The notes: generated by a model not told the origin, from the sequence alone. A stretch of DNA of 64,000 nt from Caldicellulosiruptor acetigenus (GCF_026914305.1 NZ_CP113866.1:1863501-1927500); one strand, 5' to 3'. Counted from the stretch's first letter, positions 28,592-37,136 are shown. Translations and numbers: made by a program.

Positions 28592-29173
28592 CTACATTAT
28601 TTCTTCTCTCTTAAAATATATAAAATCTTTTCCCACAAGGTCAAATGGCAGCTTATATCCTATTATCTCACCTTTTTTTAAAACTTCCCCTTTTTGAACG
28701 TTTAAAACATTAATGTTTTCAATCCTATAAAGTATCCTGCTACCTTGCTGTATGACAACATCAAAAGTTTCACCTTTTTTAATAATTTCTGCTACCTTTC
28801 CATCACAGGGACTGAGAATATTAGTTTTCTCTTTAACTATAATAAAAGTTCCTCCATCGTCAGAGGTTTGAATTTGCCCATCTGCAGGATATATGTAGGA
28901 TGTAGAAGATTGTTTTTTGAGCAGGCTGTCCTTGCTTGTCGGATTTGAGAAAGATAAAGGCTGCAAAAAATCTTCTACCCATTTGACCAGCTCTGAATAA
29001 ATCTTTTCATCACGCTGAAAAAAAACTTTGGCTTTTTCAAATGGAAAATTTTTAATATGAATATATTTGAACTTTAGTGCCAGGACAAAAAGTAAAATAA
29101 GAAACACCAGTATCGCTTTTATTATTGGCACTTTTGAACTCTTCTCTGCTATTTTCTTTTTTCTCATTTTCAT
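28592..29173 (-). CDS. Membrane-anchored LytM/M23-like protein without catalytic histidines
   Basis: About 193 residues: a basic N-terminus, one transmembrane helix (about 16-35), a linker, then a C-terminal domain (about 90-190). Phrases such as YPADGQIQ, ILSPCDGKVAEIIKKG and GEVLKKGEIIGYKL resemble the beta-sheet of M23/LytM peptidases. The domain has no histidine pair at the zinc site, so it is unlikely to cleave peptidoglycan. SpoIVFA and SpoIIQ carry comparable domains used for protein-protein contact in sporulation. Start choice: ATG at 29173 or 29167 behind AGAAGGGAG; the frame also opens at a TTG at 29197. It sits downstream of the ytfJ terminator. Specific role unknown. Confidence 0.72.
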   Translation of the reverse strand: MKMRKKKIAEKSSKVPIIKAILVFLILLFVLALKFKYIHIKNFPFEKAKVFFQRDEKIYSELVKWVEDFLQPLSFSNPTSKDSLLKKQSSTSYIYPADGQIQTSDDGGTFIIVKEKTNILSPCDGKVAEIIKKGETFDVVIQQGSRILYRIENINVLNVQKGEVLKKGEIIGYKLPFDLVGKDFIYFKREEIM

Positions 29174-29217
29174 TGCTCCCTTCTCAATTATTTTCAATTT
29201 AATTTCTATTCTTTCAC

Positions 29218-29257
29218 ATAAAAAAAGATGATAGCAAAGCTATCTTGCTATCATCTT
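29218..29257 (-). terminator. Terminator overlapping the ytfJ stop codon
   Basis: AAGATGATAGCA (29225-29236) and TGCTATCATCTT (29246-29257) form a perfect 12-bp stem. On the minus strand a run of T follows. The ytfJ TGA (29253-29251) lies inside the first arm of the stem as transcribed. Confidence 0.92.
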
Positions 29258-29637
29258 CTCTGAATAATTTCCTTGATATCTTCAATTATGTTTGGAATGA
29301 TATCAATTATTCTCTCGATGCTACTGTTTGCTGAAACATTTAAAAGCCTTATCTGGTCCTGTGTTACAACTAAAAACGCAATTGGCATAACAGAGATTCC
29401 AGCACCAGTGCCGCCTGCAAAAAGCGGAATATTTTCGTCGTTTTTATTCATCTTATTACTGTCCTGTTTTATGTCACCCCCACCTGCCACAAATCCAAAC
29501 GAAACTTTTGAGACCGGAATTATAACAGCTCCAGCCGAACTTTGAACAGCATCACCCACAATTGTGTTAACATCAATCATCTGTTTTAGGTTTTCCATTG
29601 TTGTCTGCATAAGCATTTCAATTGGATGTGCCAAGTT
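29251..29637 (-). CDS. ytfJ: Sporulation protein YtfJ family
   Basis: About 128 residues. HPIEMLMQTTMENLKQMIDVNTIVGDAV, VIPVSKVSFGFVAGGGD and FAGGTGAGISVMPIAFLVV are diagnostic of the GerW/YtfJ family. In Bacillus, YtfJ/GerW is made in the forespore and is needed for normal germination. The frame runs to a GTG at 29646, but the TTG at 29637 is better spaced from AAGGGTGG and gives the conserved short N-terminus. It overlaps the end of ytfI and is followed at once by a strong terminator, so ytfI-ytfJ form a two-gene unit as in Bacillus. Confidence 0.93.
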   Translation of the reverse strand, partial: NLAHPIEMLMQTTMENLKQMIDVNTIVGDAVQSSAGAVIIPVSKVSFGFVAGGGDIKQDSNKMNKNDENIPLFAGGTGAGISVMPIAFLVVTQDQIRLLNVSANSSIERIIDIIPNIIEDIKEIIQRR

Positions 29638-30175
29638 TAACACCACCCTTCTGTTTTTTTACTACCTTAAACCAACTGGTCAAAAGCTTCACAGGAAAAA
29701 TTTTTACATAAACATCTAATTGCAAAACGCTTGATAAAAAATTCTCTCTCAAGAAGGCTTTATAATCAAGCTTGGTATTCTGCCCACATGACATTAATAT
29801 TCCCCAAATTGAATATATGCTTGCACTTAAAATACTCAAAATAAAAGCATCTGCACACCAGATGCGCGCAAAAATCTTATCTACTTTCACTACAGTAGAC
29901 AAAAGGAAGATTCTTATAAGGCTAAATATCATCTTGGTAGAAATAGGCTTTAATTTTTTCTTTTTGGTTTCATTTTCAATGGAAAAATGTTTAGCTCTTT
30001 TGTGCCCAGAAATTTGAATTTGCTTGTAAAATACACACACATAAATTCCTAAAAGGTAAAACTTTACTTTAACAAAAATTACCTTTTCAACTCTTATCTC
30101 TATCAAGAATATTTTTGGCAGGAAAAGATAAATAAAAAATAGCACAAAAGGCAAGAAATACAAGAATGTTTTCAA
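29618..30175 (-). CDS. ytfI: DUF2953 membrane protein (YtfI-like)
   Basis: A 185-residue protein with an N-terminal hydrophobic segment (about 3-24) and a basic, beta-rich remainder. The YtfI identification rests mainly on its position directly upstream of ytfJ, as in Bacillus, and on its general layout (one TM, basic linker with KKKKLK, C-terminal amphipathic region) typical of DUF2953. It starts at a TTG (30175) with a weak site. Its 3' end overlaps ytfJ. Its function is unknown; co-occurrence with ytfJ suggests a sporulation link. Confidence 0.78.
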   Translation of the reverse strand: MKTFLYFLPFVLFFIYLFLPKIFLIEIRVEKVIFVKVKFYLLGIYVCVFYKQIQISGHKRAKHFSIENETKKKKLKPISTKMIFSLIRIFLLSTVVKVDKIFARIWCADAFILSILSASIYSIWGILMSCGQNTKLDYKAFLRENFLSSVLQLDVYVKIFPVKLLTSWFKVVKKQKGGVKLGTSN

Positions 30176-30231
30176 CTTCTACCGCCTATTGACCTTCTCA
30201 AACTGCTTTTATTTTATTAAAATTATTGCCA

Positions 30232-30271
30232 CAAAAATAAAAGAGGATACATCAATTTGATGTATCCTCTT
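30232..30271 (-). terminator. Terminator containing the scpB stop codon
   Basis: AAGAGGATACATCA (30241-30254) and TGATGTATCCTCTT (30257-30270) give a perfect 14-bp stem with a 2-base gap at the centre; the tip must open to form a loop. TTTTATTTTT follows on the minus strand. The last codons of scpB, including its TGA (30254-30252), are part of the hairpin. Confidence 0.92.
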
Positions 30272-30800
30272 GCTGGATTTTTAAAATTTTTTCTTTGAGT
30301 TCGTCTATATCTTTAATGCCAAGAGAAGTATAAAAAAGTGAGGTTACCTCATAAACAGCAGGCTTGCCAATTGTATCCAGTCTTCCAGCTTCTCTGATGA
30401 GCCCTTTTTCTATAAGGCTTTTTATGACATTCTCGCTGCTGACCCCTCTTATCTTTTCTATCTCCTGTCTTGTAATGGGACCTTTTAACGCAACAATCGA
30501 TAACACCTCATACGCCGCCTGAGAAAGTGATACATACTTTTGCTCCAAATCAAAGTATTCTCTTATATATCCTGAATTTTCTGGATTGGTAACCAGAACA
30601 TATCCATTTTCCTGTTCGGTTATTAAAAATCCTCTGTTTTGTTGCAGATATTCCTGTTTTAGCTGCTCGACACAATTTTTGACCTCTTGATATTCTACCC
30701 CTAAAATCTTTGCAAGTTTTTGAACATCCAAGGGTTCTGCAGCCAAAAAGAGTATACTTTCAACAACCGATTTTATCTTTGCTGCCTCCATTACCATCAT
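30252..30800 (-). CDS. scpB: Segregation and condensation protein B
   Basis: A 182-residue protein with two winged-helix domains. Family phrases include VVESILFLAAEPLDVQKLA, LSQAAYEVLSIVALKGPITRQEIEKIRG and GRLDTIGKPAVYEVT. ScpB dimers bind ScpA and the SMC ATPase to form the bacterial condensin that compacts and segregates the chromosome. It starts one base after the scpA stop, with its site inside the scpA end. It is the last gene of the lysA-M50-trpS-scpA-scpB run. Confidence 0.97.
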   Translation of the reverse strand: MMVMEAAKIKSVVESILFLAAEPLDVQKLAKILGVEYQEVKNCVEQLKQEYLQQNRGFLITEQENGYVLVTNPENSGYIREYFDLEQKYVSLSQAAYEVLSIVALKGPITRQEIEKIRGVSSENVIKSLIEKGLIREAGRLDTIGKPAVYEVTSLFYTSLGIKDIDELKEKILKIQQEDTSN

Positions 30801-30801
30801 G

Positions 30802-31512
30802 TTACCTCTTTAAAATCTTTATATCGTCAAACACTTTATCCTGATGAGCAAAGATATGACCAAGCTTGCAAAGTTCCAAAATAGCCAAAAATCTGTAGAT
30901 AATTTCTTCCTTTGAAATCCCTTTAATGAGGTTGCTAAAATACAAAACCCCTTTTTGTTTAATATACTCAAATACCTGTTTCACAACCTTCAAAATAGAT
31001 ATAGGCTGCCTTCTGGTAATCTCCTGAAGTTTTTGAACGCTCTCTTTTGAAAAATCCTCGTTTTTCTGGACAGCAACCAAATATGCTCTGTAAAGTTTTT
31101 TAATATCAAGCTGTATTATAACCTCTTTTTTGTTTTCCTTTAAAAGCAGATAGTCCTGGTTTGTCTTTCTATAGCATTCCTTGTAAGGGTAATTTTCTTT
31201 TAAATAGTTGGCTATCTGTTTGTATTTTTGATATTCTCTGAGCCTTTCTACAAGTTCTTGACGTGGGTCTTGCTCTTGTTGAGCTTTTGGCAAAAGCATC
31301 CTTGATTTTATCTCTAAAAGTGTTGCTGCCATTACCATGAACTCAGAAACAGAATCCACATTGATTGTATCTAAATGGTTTAGATATGCCAGATACTGGC
31401 TTGTAATCTCGGATATTGGAATATCATATATGTTTATCTTCTCTTTTTTTATGAGGTAAAGCAACAGGTCAAGTGGTCCTTCAAAGTTGGGAAGTTTAAC
31501 CTCAAAGTTCAT
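30802..31512 (-). CDS. scpA: Segregation and condensation protein A
   Basis: A 236-residue kleisin. The N-terminus reads FEGPLDLLLYLIKKEKINIYDIPISEITSQY, the SMC-neck-binding part, followed by EFMVMAATLLEIKSRMLLP. The C-terminal winged helix ends in ISKEEIIYRFLAILELCKLG. It bridges the two SMC heads. Length is normal. The ATG overlaps the trpS stop by four bases, an ATGA-type coupling. Confidence 0.97.
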   Translation of the reverse strand: MNFEVKLPNFEGPLDLLLYLIKKEKINIYDIPISEITSQYLAYLNHLDTINVDSVSEFMVMAATLLEIKSRMLLPKAQQEQDPRQELVERLREYQKYKQIANYLKENYPYKECYRKTNQDYLLLKENKKEVIIQLDIKKLYRAYLVAVQKNEDFSKESVQKLQEITRRQPISILKVVKQVFEYIKQKGVLYFSNLIKGISKEEIIYRFLAILELCKLGHIFAHQDKVFDDIKILKR

Positions 31513-32486
31513 AACAGACCTGCCCTGTCCTTTGCTTCTTGTAATGTTCTTGATGCTATTTCTCTTGCCTTTCTTGCACCTTCATTTATAACTCCCAAAA
31601 CATAGTCAAGGTCATTTTCAAGCTCTCTTCTTTTTGACTGAATTGGCTCTAAAAACCTTGAAATATTTTCAAATAACCTCTTTTTGCACTCAACACAACC
31701 TATTTTACCCTGTCTGCAGTCCTCTTCTGTCTCTGATACAGTCTCTGGGCTGAATATCTGATGGTATGCAAAGACTGTGCACACTTCAGGATGTCCAGGG
31801 TCGTTTTTGCGAATCCTTGCAGGGTCTGTTACCATGTTCATTACCTTTTTCCTTACACTTTCCAAGTCTTCAGAAAGCGCAATTGTATTTCCGTAACTCT
31901 TGCTCATCTTGCGCCCATCCGTCCCAACAAGCACCTTTACAGTGTTAAGAATTGCTTGTGGTTCTGGAAAAGTCTGGCCATATAAGAAGTTAAACCTTCT
32001 TGCAATCTCTCGTGTCAGCTCCAAATGCGGAAGCTGGTCCTCACCAACTGGCACAAGCTCTGCTTTGTATATCAATATGTCAGCTGCCTGAAGACATGGA
32101 TATCCCAAAAACCCATATGTTGCAATGTTTCTCTCTTTTAACTCCCTCATCTGGTCCTTGTAAGTTGGACACCTGTAGAGCCAAGAAAGAGGCGTTATCA
32201 TTGAAAACAAAAGATGAAGCTCAGCATGCTGTGGAACATGCGACTGCACAAATATTGTACATTTTTTCGGGTCAAGACCGCATGCCAAAAGGTCTATAAC
32301 AACCTGTTTTGTATATTCTCTTAAATTCGAAGTGTCCTCATATCCGGTTGTCAACGCATGCCAATCTGCAACAAAAAAGAAACATTCATATTCATCCTGA
32401 AGTTTTACCCAGCTTTCTATAGCACCAAAATAGTTGCCAAGATGCAAAATACCTGTTGGTCGTGTACCAGACAAAACTCGTCTCAT
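31509..32486 (-). CDS. trpS: Tryptophan--tRNA ligase
   Basis: A 325-residue class I synthetase. The HIGH-equivalent is in GILHLGNY and the KMSKS motif is exact (GRKMSKSYGNT). VGEDQLPHLELTREIARRFN is also typical. It activates Trp and charges tRNA-Trp in the cytosol. The ATG follows AGGAGAATG. It lies between the M50 protease and scpA in a compact run. No T-box or trp-type leader is visible in the 49 bases before it, so regulation, if any, would come from further upstream. Confidence 0.97.
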   Translation of the reverse strand: MRRVLSGTRPTGILHLGNYFGAIESWVKLQDEYECFFFVADWHALTTGYEDTSNLREYTKQVVIDLLACGLDPKKCTIFVQSHVPQHAELHLLFSMITPLSWLYRCPTYKDQMRELKERNIATYGFLGYPCLQAADILIYKAELVPVGEDQLPHLELTREIARRFNFLYGQTFPEPQAILNTVKVLVGTDGRKMSKSYGNTIALSEDLESVRKKVMNMVTDPARIRKNDPGHPEVCTVFAYHQIFSPETVSETEEDCRQGKIGCVECKKRLFENISRFLEPIQSKRRELENDLDYVLGVINEGARKAREIASRTLQEAKDRAGLL

Positions 32487-32535
32487 CTTTTCATTCTCCT
32501 ATTCTCCCACAAGATTTTTTGATGTTTATAAACAT

Positions 32536-33171
32536 TTAAGGAAATAACATGACAATAAAATCAATGAAATTGAAAATAAAATATGCTATTGGCTGCAAAA
32601 CGTATGAAAGCAAAAAAGGTGCAAAAAATATGCAGGCAATCAATATTATTTGCCCTACCACTTCATATCTATAATAAAACTCAACATATCTGTTTGGTGC
32701 AAAGATAAACAGAATCTTTGAACCATCTAAGGGTGGTATTGGCAACAAATTGAATATTGCAAGATAAACATTAATCAAATAAGCTTCTTGAATCATAATT
32801 TGAAGATATCTATTTGTTATTAAATTGTACTTATCAATATATTTGAGCACAATTGCAAAGACAATTGCAGAAAGAATATTTGCAACAGGTCCTGCTAAGG
32901 CTGTCAGCCCCATACCTACTTTTGGATTTCTGTATCTTGTTGGGTCAGTCACAACAGGTTTTGCCCATCCAAATCCAAAAAGAATCAGCGCTATCGCACC
33001 AAACAAATCTATGTGCGGAAGAGGGTTTAAGGTTATTCTCCCTTGTCTTTTTGGCAGGTCATCTCCCTGCAAATATGCAACAAGCCCATGGGCTGACTCA
33101 TGCACAGATATTGCAAACAATAGCCCTGGAATTCTCAAAAGCATTGTGATAATACTTGGCACAGCCATCAT
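32536..33171 (-). CDS. Site-2 protease family (M50) membrane metallopeptidase
   Basis: A 211-residue polytopic protein with the zinc motif HESAH in its first helix (about residues 25-29) and the second conserved region NLLPIPPLDGSKIL with the metal-binding Asp. About five to six hydrophobic segments are seen. It belongs to the small YwhC-like branch of intramembrane M50 proteases without a PDZ domain. These cleave membrane-spanning substrates, but the target is unknown. It is not SpoIVFB by context, since no spoIVFA is adjacent. The ATG follows TTTGGAGAG and lies 24 bases after lysA. Confidence 0.9.
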   Translation of the reverse strand: MMAVPSIITMLLRIPGLLFAISVHESAHGLVAYLQGDDLPKRQGRITLNPLPHIDLFGAIALILFGFGWAKPVVTDPTRYRNPKVGMGLTALAGPVANILSAIVFAIVLKYIDKYNLITNRYLQIMIQEAYLINVYLAIFNLLPIPPLDGSKILFIFAPNRYVEFYYRYEVVGQIILIACIFFAPFLLSYVLQPIAYFIFNFIDFIVMLFP

Positions 33172-33195
33172 AAATTCTCTCCAAACATAATTTTA

Positions 33196-34497
33196 TTAAA
33201 TCTCCACATCATTTCTCACAAGGTCTTCATATGTTTCACGTTTTACAATAACTCTTGCTTGACCATTTTTCAAGAGTACAACTGCAGGTCTTGGGAACCT
33301 ATTGTAGTTGCTTGACATAGAATAATTATATGCCCCTGTTGCCAAAATGGCAAGATGCTGACCAGTCTTAAGCTCTGGAAGCTTTATGTCTTTTATGAGT
33401 ATATCACCAGACTCACAGCATCTTCCTGCAATTGTATAAACTTTTGTCCGCTGCCCCAGAGGATTTTCCACAACATATGCATCATATCTTGCTTGATACA
33501 GTGCATAACGTGGATTGTCTGTCATACCACCATCAACAGATGCATAGTTTCTGACATTTGGTATCTCTTTGATACTGCCTATTGTGTAAAGTGTAATACC
33601 TGCCTCACCGACAATTGAACGACCTGGTTCTAAAACAACAAACGGTTTTTTTAGCCCTCTCAAGCTGCAAAATTCCTCTACCTCTTCAGAAATTGCTTCT
33701 ATAAACTTTTCAATCTTAGGTGGCTCATCATGTGCAGTGTACTTTATTCCAAATCCCCCACCTAAATCTAATATATCTACCTGCCAGCCAAGTTCATTTT
33801 TAATCTTGAGCATAAACTCAAGCATGACCCTTGCAGCAAGCTTAAATGGAGCTGTTTCGAAAATCTGCGAACCTATATGACAGTGAAGCCCCACTAAGCT
33901 CAGCTCTTGTCTTTGCAGCACTTTTTGAACCATAGAGAATGCTTCGCTATTTTCAAGCGCAACCCCAAACTTTGAGTCTATCTGCCCTGTCCTGATAAAC
34001 TCATGTGTATGAGCTTCAATTCCGGGTTTTATTCGAATCAAGACATCTGCCTTTTTGTTTTTTGTTTTACATATCAGACTTAGCATCTCAAGCTCATCAA
34101 AATTATCAAGTACAATCTTTACCCCTCTGTCAACTGCCATCTCAAGCTCATCATATGTTTTGTTGTTTCCATGGAAGAATATCTTATCTGGGTCAAAATT
34201 TACAGAAAGTGCAGTGTAAAGTTCACCACCTGACACAACGTCAAGGCCTATTCCCTCTTCTTTTGCTATTTGGCACATAGCCTTTGTGCAAAAAGCTTTT
34301 GATGCATAAATTATAAGACCATTTTCTCCAAAATATTTCTGCAGGGAAGACTTGAATCTATTGATATTTTCTCTTATCATTGTCTCATTCATAACATAAA
34401 GAGGAGTCCCATACATCTCTATTAAGTCAAGAAGGTCAATTCCTTCCCATGAGAGATTACCTTTTGGTGAAACTTCAAGATTGTATCTTAGCTGCAT
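33196..34497 (-). CDS. lysA: Diaminopimelate decarboxylase
   Basis: A 433-residue PLP-dependent fold-type III decarboxylase. The PLP lysine lies in IIYASKAFC, the glycine-rich phosphate-binding part is DLGGGFGIKY, and the second-site motif GRCCESGD includes the catalytic Cys. LEPGRSIVGEAG is also typical. It converts meso-DAP to L-lysine, the last step of lysine synthesis. This pairs logically with the DAP-adding MurE encoded in the same window. The ATG follows GAGGGGAG. It heads a run with the M50 protease, trpS, scpA and scpB. Confidence 0.96.
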   Translation of the reverse strand: MQLRYNLEVSPKGNLSWEGIDLLDLIEMYGTPLYVMNETMIRENINRFKSSLQKYFGENGLIIYASKAFCTKAMCQIAKEEGIGLDVVSGGELYTALSVNFDPDKIFFHGNNKTYDELEMAVDRGVKIVLDNFDELEMLSLICKTKNKKADVLIRIKPGIEAHTHEFIRTGQIDSKFGVALENSEAFSMVQKVLQRQELSLVGLHCHIGSQIFETAPFKLAARVMLEFMLKIKNELGWQVDILDLGGGFGIKYTAHDEPPKIEKFIEAISEEVEEFCSLRGLKKPFVVLEPGRSIVGEAGITLYTIGSIKEIPNVRNYASVDGGMTDNPRYALYQARYDAYVVENPLGQRTKVYTIAGRCCESGDILIKDIKLPELKTGQHLAILATGAYNYSMSSNYNRFPRPAVVLLKNGQARVIVKRETYEDLVRNDVEI

Positions 34498-34533
34498 ATA
34501 TTTTCTCCCCTCGCAATTTTAATGTTGAAAATA

Positions 34534-34563
34534 ATTCTAACATACAATCAAAGAAAAATTCAA
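34534..34563 (-). promoter_or_regulatory. Possible promoter of the lysA operon
   Basis: Minus-strand TTGAAT (34563-34558), an 18-base spacer and TAGAAT (34539-34534), about 40 bases before the lysA ATG. No lysine riboswitch fits in the 87-base gap. Confidence 0.45.
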
Positions 34564-34584
34564 TATTGCTTGTAGCTAAAAAAT

Positions 34585-36246
34585 CTATGCTGTTTCGATA
34601 TTTGCCGCATCGTGAAGACTAAACTTTTCTATGGCCATCTCTCTCAATTTATATTTTTGGACCTTACCGTTTGCAGTTGTGGGAAACTCGTTGACAAACA
34701 CAACGTATTTGGGTGTCTTGTGACGCGAAAGGTTAGTCCTCACAAACTCTTTTATCTCATCTTCGGTTGCAGTGTACCCATCTTTGAGGATTATAAACGC
34801 AGCTATCTCCTCACCATAGACCTTATCTGGCACACCTACAACCTGCACATCTTTTACTGCCGGATGTGCATATAAAAACTCTTCTATTTCGCGCGGATAG
34901 ATGTTTTCTCCACCTCTTATTATCATATCTTTGAGCCTACCAGTAATTCTTAAATATCCGTTTTGGTCAATGTATCCCAAATCACCTGTGTGAAGCCAGC
35001 CATCTTCGTCGATGGCTTGTTTTGTTGCCTCCGGCATCTTGTAATATCCTTTCATAACGTTGTATCCCCTTGCACATATCTCCCCAACAACACCGTTTGG
35101 AACCTCTTTTTTTGTATGGATATCCACAATTTTAACCTCCACACCTTCAAGCGGTTTTCCAACTGTGGACACCCTAAACTCAAGAGGGTCATCAACTCTT
35201 GTTTGAGTTATCACAGGTGATGCCTCAGTTTGACCATATGCTATTGTAATCTCTTTCATATTCATCTTTTCGACAACTTCTCTCATCACCTTGATAGGAC
35301 AAGGTGCTCCTGCCATTATACCAGTCCGAAGAGAAGAAAAATCGAACTTATCAAATTCAGGATGCTGCAAGATTGCAATAAACATTGTGGGCACACCATG
35401 CAAACCAGTGCATTTTTCAAAGTGAACTGTCTCCATAACTTTAAGAGGATTGAAATGGTCAAGCGGCACCATGGTGGCACCTTTTGTCACACATGCGCCT
35501 ATACCCAAAACAAGTCCAAAACAATGGAAAAACGGAACGGGGATGCACAGCTTGTCCTTGTGTGTAAGTTTCATGCAATCTGCAATTGCGTTTGCGTTGT
35601 TGAGAATATTTTTGTGTGTAAGCATAACACCTTTTGGAAATCCGGTGGTACCAGAGGTGTACTGCATATTTATTACCTCATCTGGCTCAAGGCTTTTTTG
35701 CCTGTGTATTAGTTCCTCATCAGAAACATTTTTACCAAGTTCAATTACCTCGTGCCAGTTGTATATTCCATCATGACAGCCTTGCCCAATAAAAATTAGC
35801 CTTTTAAGATAAGGCAGATTTGGATTTTCAAGCTCTCCTTTTTTGCACGCACTAAGCTGGGGATTTAGTTTTTTGACAATCTCAAGGTAGTTTGAATCTT
35901 TAAATCCTTCTGTGAATATTAAAGTGGAACTGTCAGATTGCCTTAGAAGATATTCAAGCTCATATATCTTGTAGTTGGTATTTACAGTAACAAGCACTGC
36001 TCCAATCTTGGCCAAGGCAAAAATAGAGATGAGATATTCAAGTCTGTTTGTTGCCCATACAGCTACATGTTCTCCTTTTTGAATTCCAATTGCCATAAAG
36101 CCTTTTGCTGCATCATCCACCATTTTTTTAAACTGGGAATATGTAAGGTAAATCTTTTCGTGATGATAAATGACAGCAGGATTGTCAGCAAACTTTGTAG
36201 CTATCATATCAAAATAGTCTGGAATTGTCATTTCAATCAAAGACAT
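34585..36246 (-). CDS. Acyl-CoA ligase (AMP-binding, long/medium-chain type)
   Basis: A 553-residue member of the adenylate-forming superfamily. The ATP-binding loop is MQYTSGTTGFPKGVMLTHKN. Later motifs are AYGQTEASPV, GWLHTGDLGYID and, near the C-terminus, the catalytic lysine region TTANGKVQKYKLRE. The N-terminal TIPDYFDMIATKFADNPAVIYHHEK and overall length fit fatty-acid CoA ligases. It makes acyl-CoA from a carboxylic acid, ATP and CoA in the cytosol. The exact acid cannot be told from sequence. It is transcribed alone from a promoter within the gap after sigG, and its leader contains a strong hairpin. Confidence 0.9.
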   Translation of the reverse strand: MSLIEMTIPDYFDMIATKFADNPAVIYHHEKIYLTYSQFKKMVDDAAKGFMAIGIQKGEHVAVWATNRLEYLISIFALAKIGAVLVTVNTNYKIYELEYLLRQSDSSTLIFTEGFKDSNYLEIVKKLNPQLSACKKGELENPNLPYLKRLIFIGQGCHDGIYNWHEVIELGKNVSDEELIHRQKSLEPDEVINMQYTSGTTGFPKGVMLTHKNILNNANAIADCMKLTHKDKLCIPVPFFHCFGLVLGIGACVTKGATMVPLDHFNPLKVMETVHFEKCTGLHGVPTMFIAILQHPEFDKFDFSSLRTGIMAGAPCPIKVMREVVEKMNMKEITIAYGQTEASPVITQTRVDDPLEFRVSTVGKPLEGVEVKIVDIHTKKEVPNGVVGEICARGYNVMKGYYKMPEATKQAIDEDGWLHTGDLGYIDQNGYLRITGRLKDMIIRGGENIYPREIEEFLYAHPAVKDVQVVGVPDKVYGEEIAAFIILKDGYTATEDEIKEFVRTNLSRHKTPKYVVFVNEFPTTANGKVQKYKLREMAIEKFSLHDAANIETA

Positions 36247-36277
36247 TTAAGCTACTGCGCCCCCTTAAAAAATGTAC

Positions 36278-36311
36278 AAGCCTTTTACCCTACTTTTAAG
36301 GTAAAAGGCTT
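36278..36311. terminator. Hairpin in the acyl-CoA ligase leader (terminator or attenuator)
   Basis: AAGCCTTTTACC (36278-36289) and GGTAAAAGGCTT (36300-36311) form a perfect 12-bp stem with a 10-base loop. On the minus strand a run of six T follows after about six bases; on the plus strand TTTT follows at once. It ends the sigG transcript or attenuates the ligase transcript, which should start about ten bases upstream of it. Confidence 0.65.
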
Positions 36312-36328
36312 TTTGTCAATTTTAGATT

Positions 36329-36358
36329 ATTATAAATTTTGAATGCATAAATTGTCAA
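36329..36358 (-). promoter_or_regulatory. Promoter of the acyl-CoA ligase gene
   Basis: Minus-strand TTGACA (36358-36353), an 18-base spacer and TATAAT (36334-36329). It begins just past the sigG stop codon (36369). Confidence 0.65.
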
Positions 36359-36368
36359 CAATAAAATC

Positions 36369-37136
36369 TTAAATATACTTCTTGATATGTCCTATTGCAC
36401 TTTTTTCAATTCTTGACACCTGTGCCTGTGAAATTCCTACAATTCTCGCTACCTCCATCTGGGTTTTTCCTTTATAATAACGCAAATACAAAATTTCTTT
36501 CTCGCGCTTTGTGAGCCTGCTAAGAGCATCTTTGAGCGAAATCTCTTCAAGCCAAACATTTTCGCATGATTTGTGGTCGCAGAGTTTTTCCACAACATAC
36601 ATTGTGTCGGTACTATCCTGAAACACTGGCTCATAAAGAGATATCGGTTCTTGAATGGAATCAAGCGCAAAAACAAGCTCTTCTTTGGTGATTGAGAGTT
36701 CTTTTGCTATCTCTTCTAATGTCGGCTCTTTTTGGTTATTATTTATATATTTTTCCTTTATTTTTAAAGCTTTATATGCTGTATCTTTCAAAGACCTCGA
36801 AATTCTCATAGAATTGTTATCCCTCAGATATCTTCTTATCTCCCCGATTATCATCGGCACCGCATAAGTTGAAAACTTTACATTCTGAGAAAGGTCAAAA
36901 TTGTCAATTGCCTTTATAAGACCAATGCACCCTACCTGGAACAAATCGTCTAAGTTCTCGCCCCTGTTTGCAAACTTTTGTACAACGCTCAAAACAAGCC
37001 TCAAATTTCCTTCAATAAAAATTCGTCGTGCTTCTTTGTCCCCTTCTTTCATTCTTTTTAAAAGTTCAAGCTTTTCTTCATGGCTCAAAACGGGGAGTGT
37101 TGATGTGTTCACACCACAAATTTCTACCTTGTTCAA
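36369..37136 (-). CDS. sigG: RNA polymerase sigma-G factor (forespore)
   Basis: A 255-residue sigma-70-family factor with regions 2, 3 and 4. The N-terminal KVEICGVNTSTLPVLS is specific for sigma-G, and DDLFQVGCIGLIKAIDNFDLS with KFSTYAVPMIIGEIRRYLRDN matches the sigma-F/G group. The region 4 helix-turn-helix is TQMEVARIVGISQAQVSRIEK. Sigma-G directs late forespore transcription during sporulation. It starts at a TTG (37136) behind GGGGGAGG. The order spoIIGA-sigE-sigG is the same as in Bacillus. A possible sigma-F-type promoter lies in the 87-base gap after sigE. Confidence 0.96.
   Translation of the reverse strand: MNKVEICGVNTSTLPVLSHEEKLELLKRMKEGDKEARRIFIEGNLRLVLSVVQKFANRGENLDDLFQVGCIGLIKAIDNFDLSQNVKFSTYAVPMIIGEIRRYLRDNNSMRISRSLKDTAYKALKIKEKYINNNQKEPTLEEIAKELSITKEELVFALDSIQEPISLYEPVFQDSTDTMYVVEKLCDHKSCENVWLEEISLKDALSRLTKREKEILYLRYYKGKTQMEVARIVGISQAQVSRIEKSAIGHIKKYI

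Noticed and set aside
32536-33171. M50 protease as the sporulation protease SpoIVFB
   Set aside because: It lacks the spoIVFA neighbour and resembles the short YwhC-like branch; context is housekeeping.
34498-34584. Possible lysine riboswitch before lysA
   Set aside because: The gap is only 87 bases, far too short, and contains no matching motifs.
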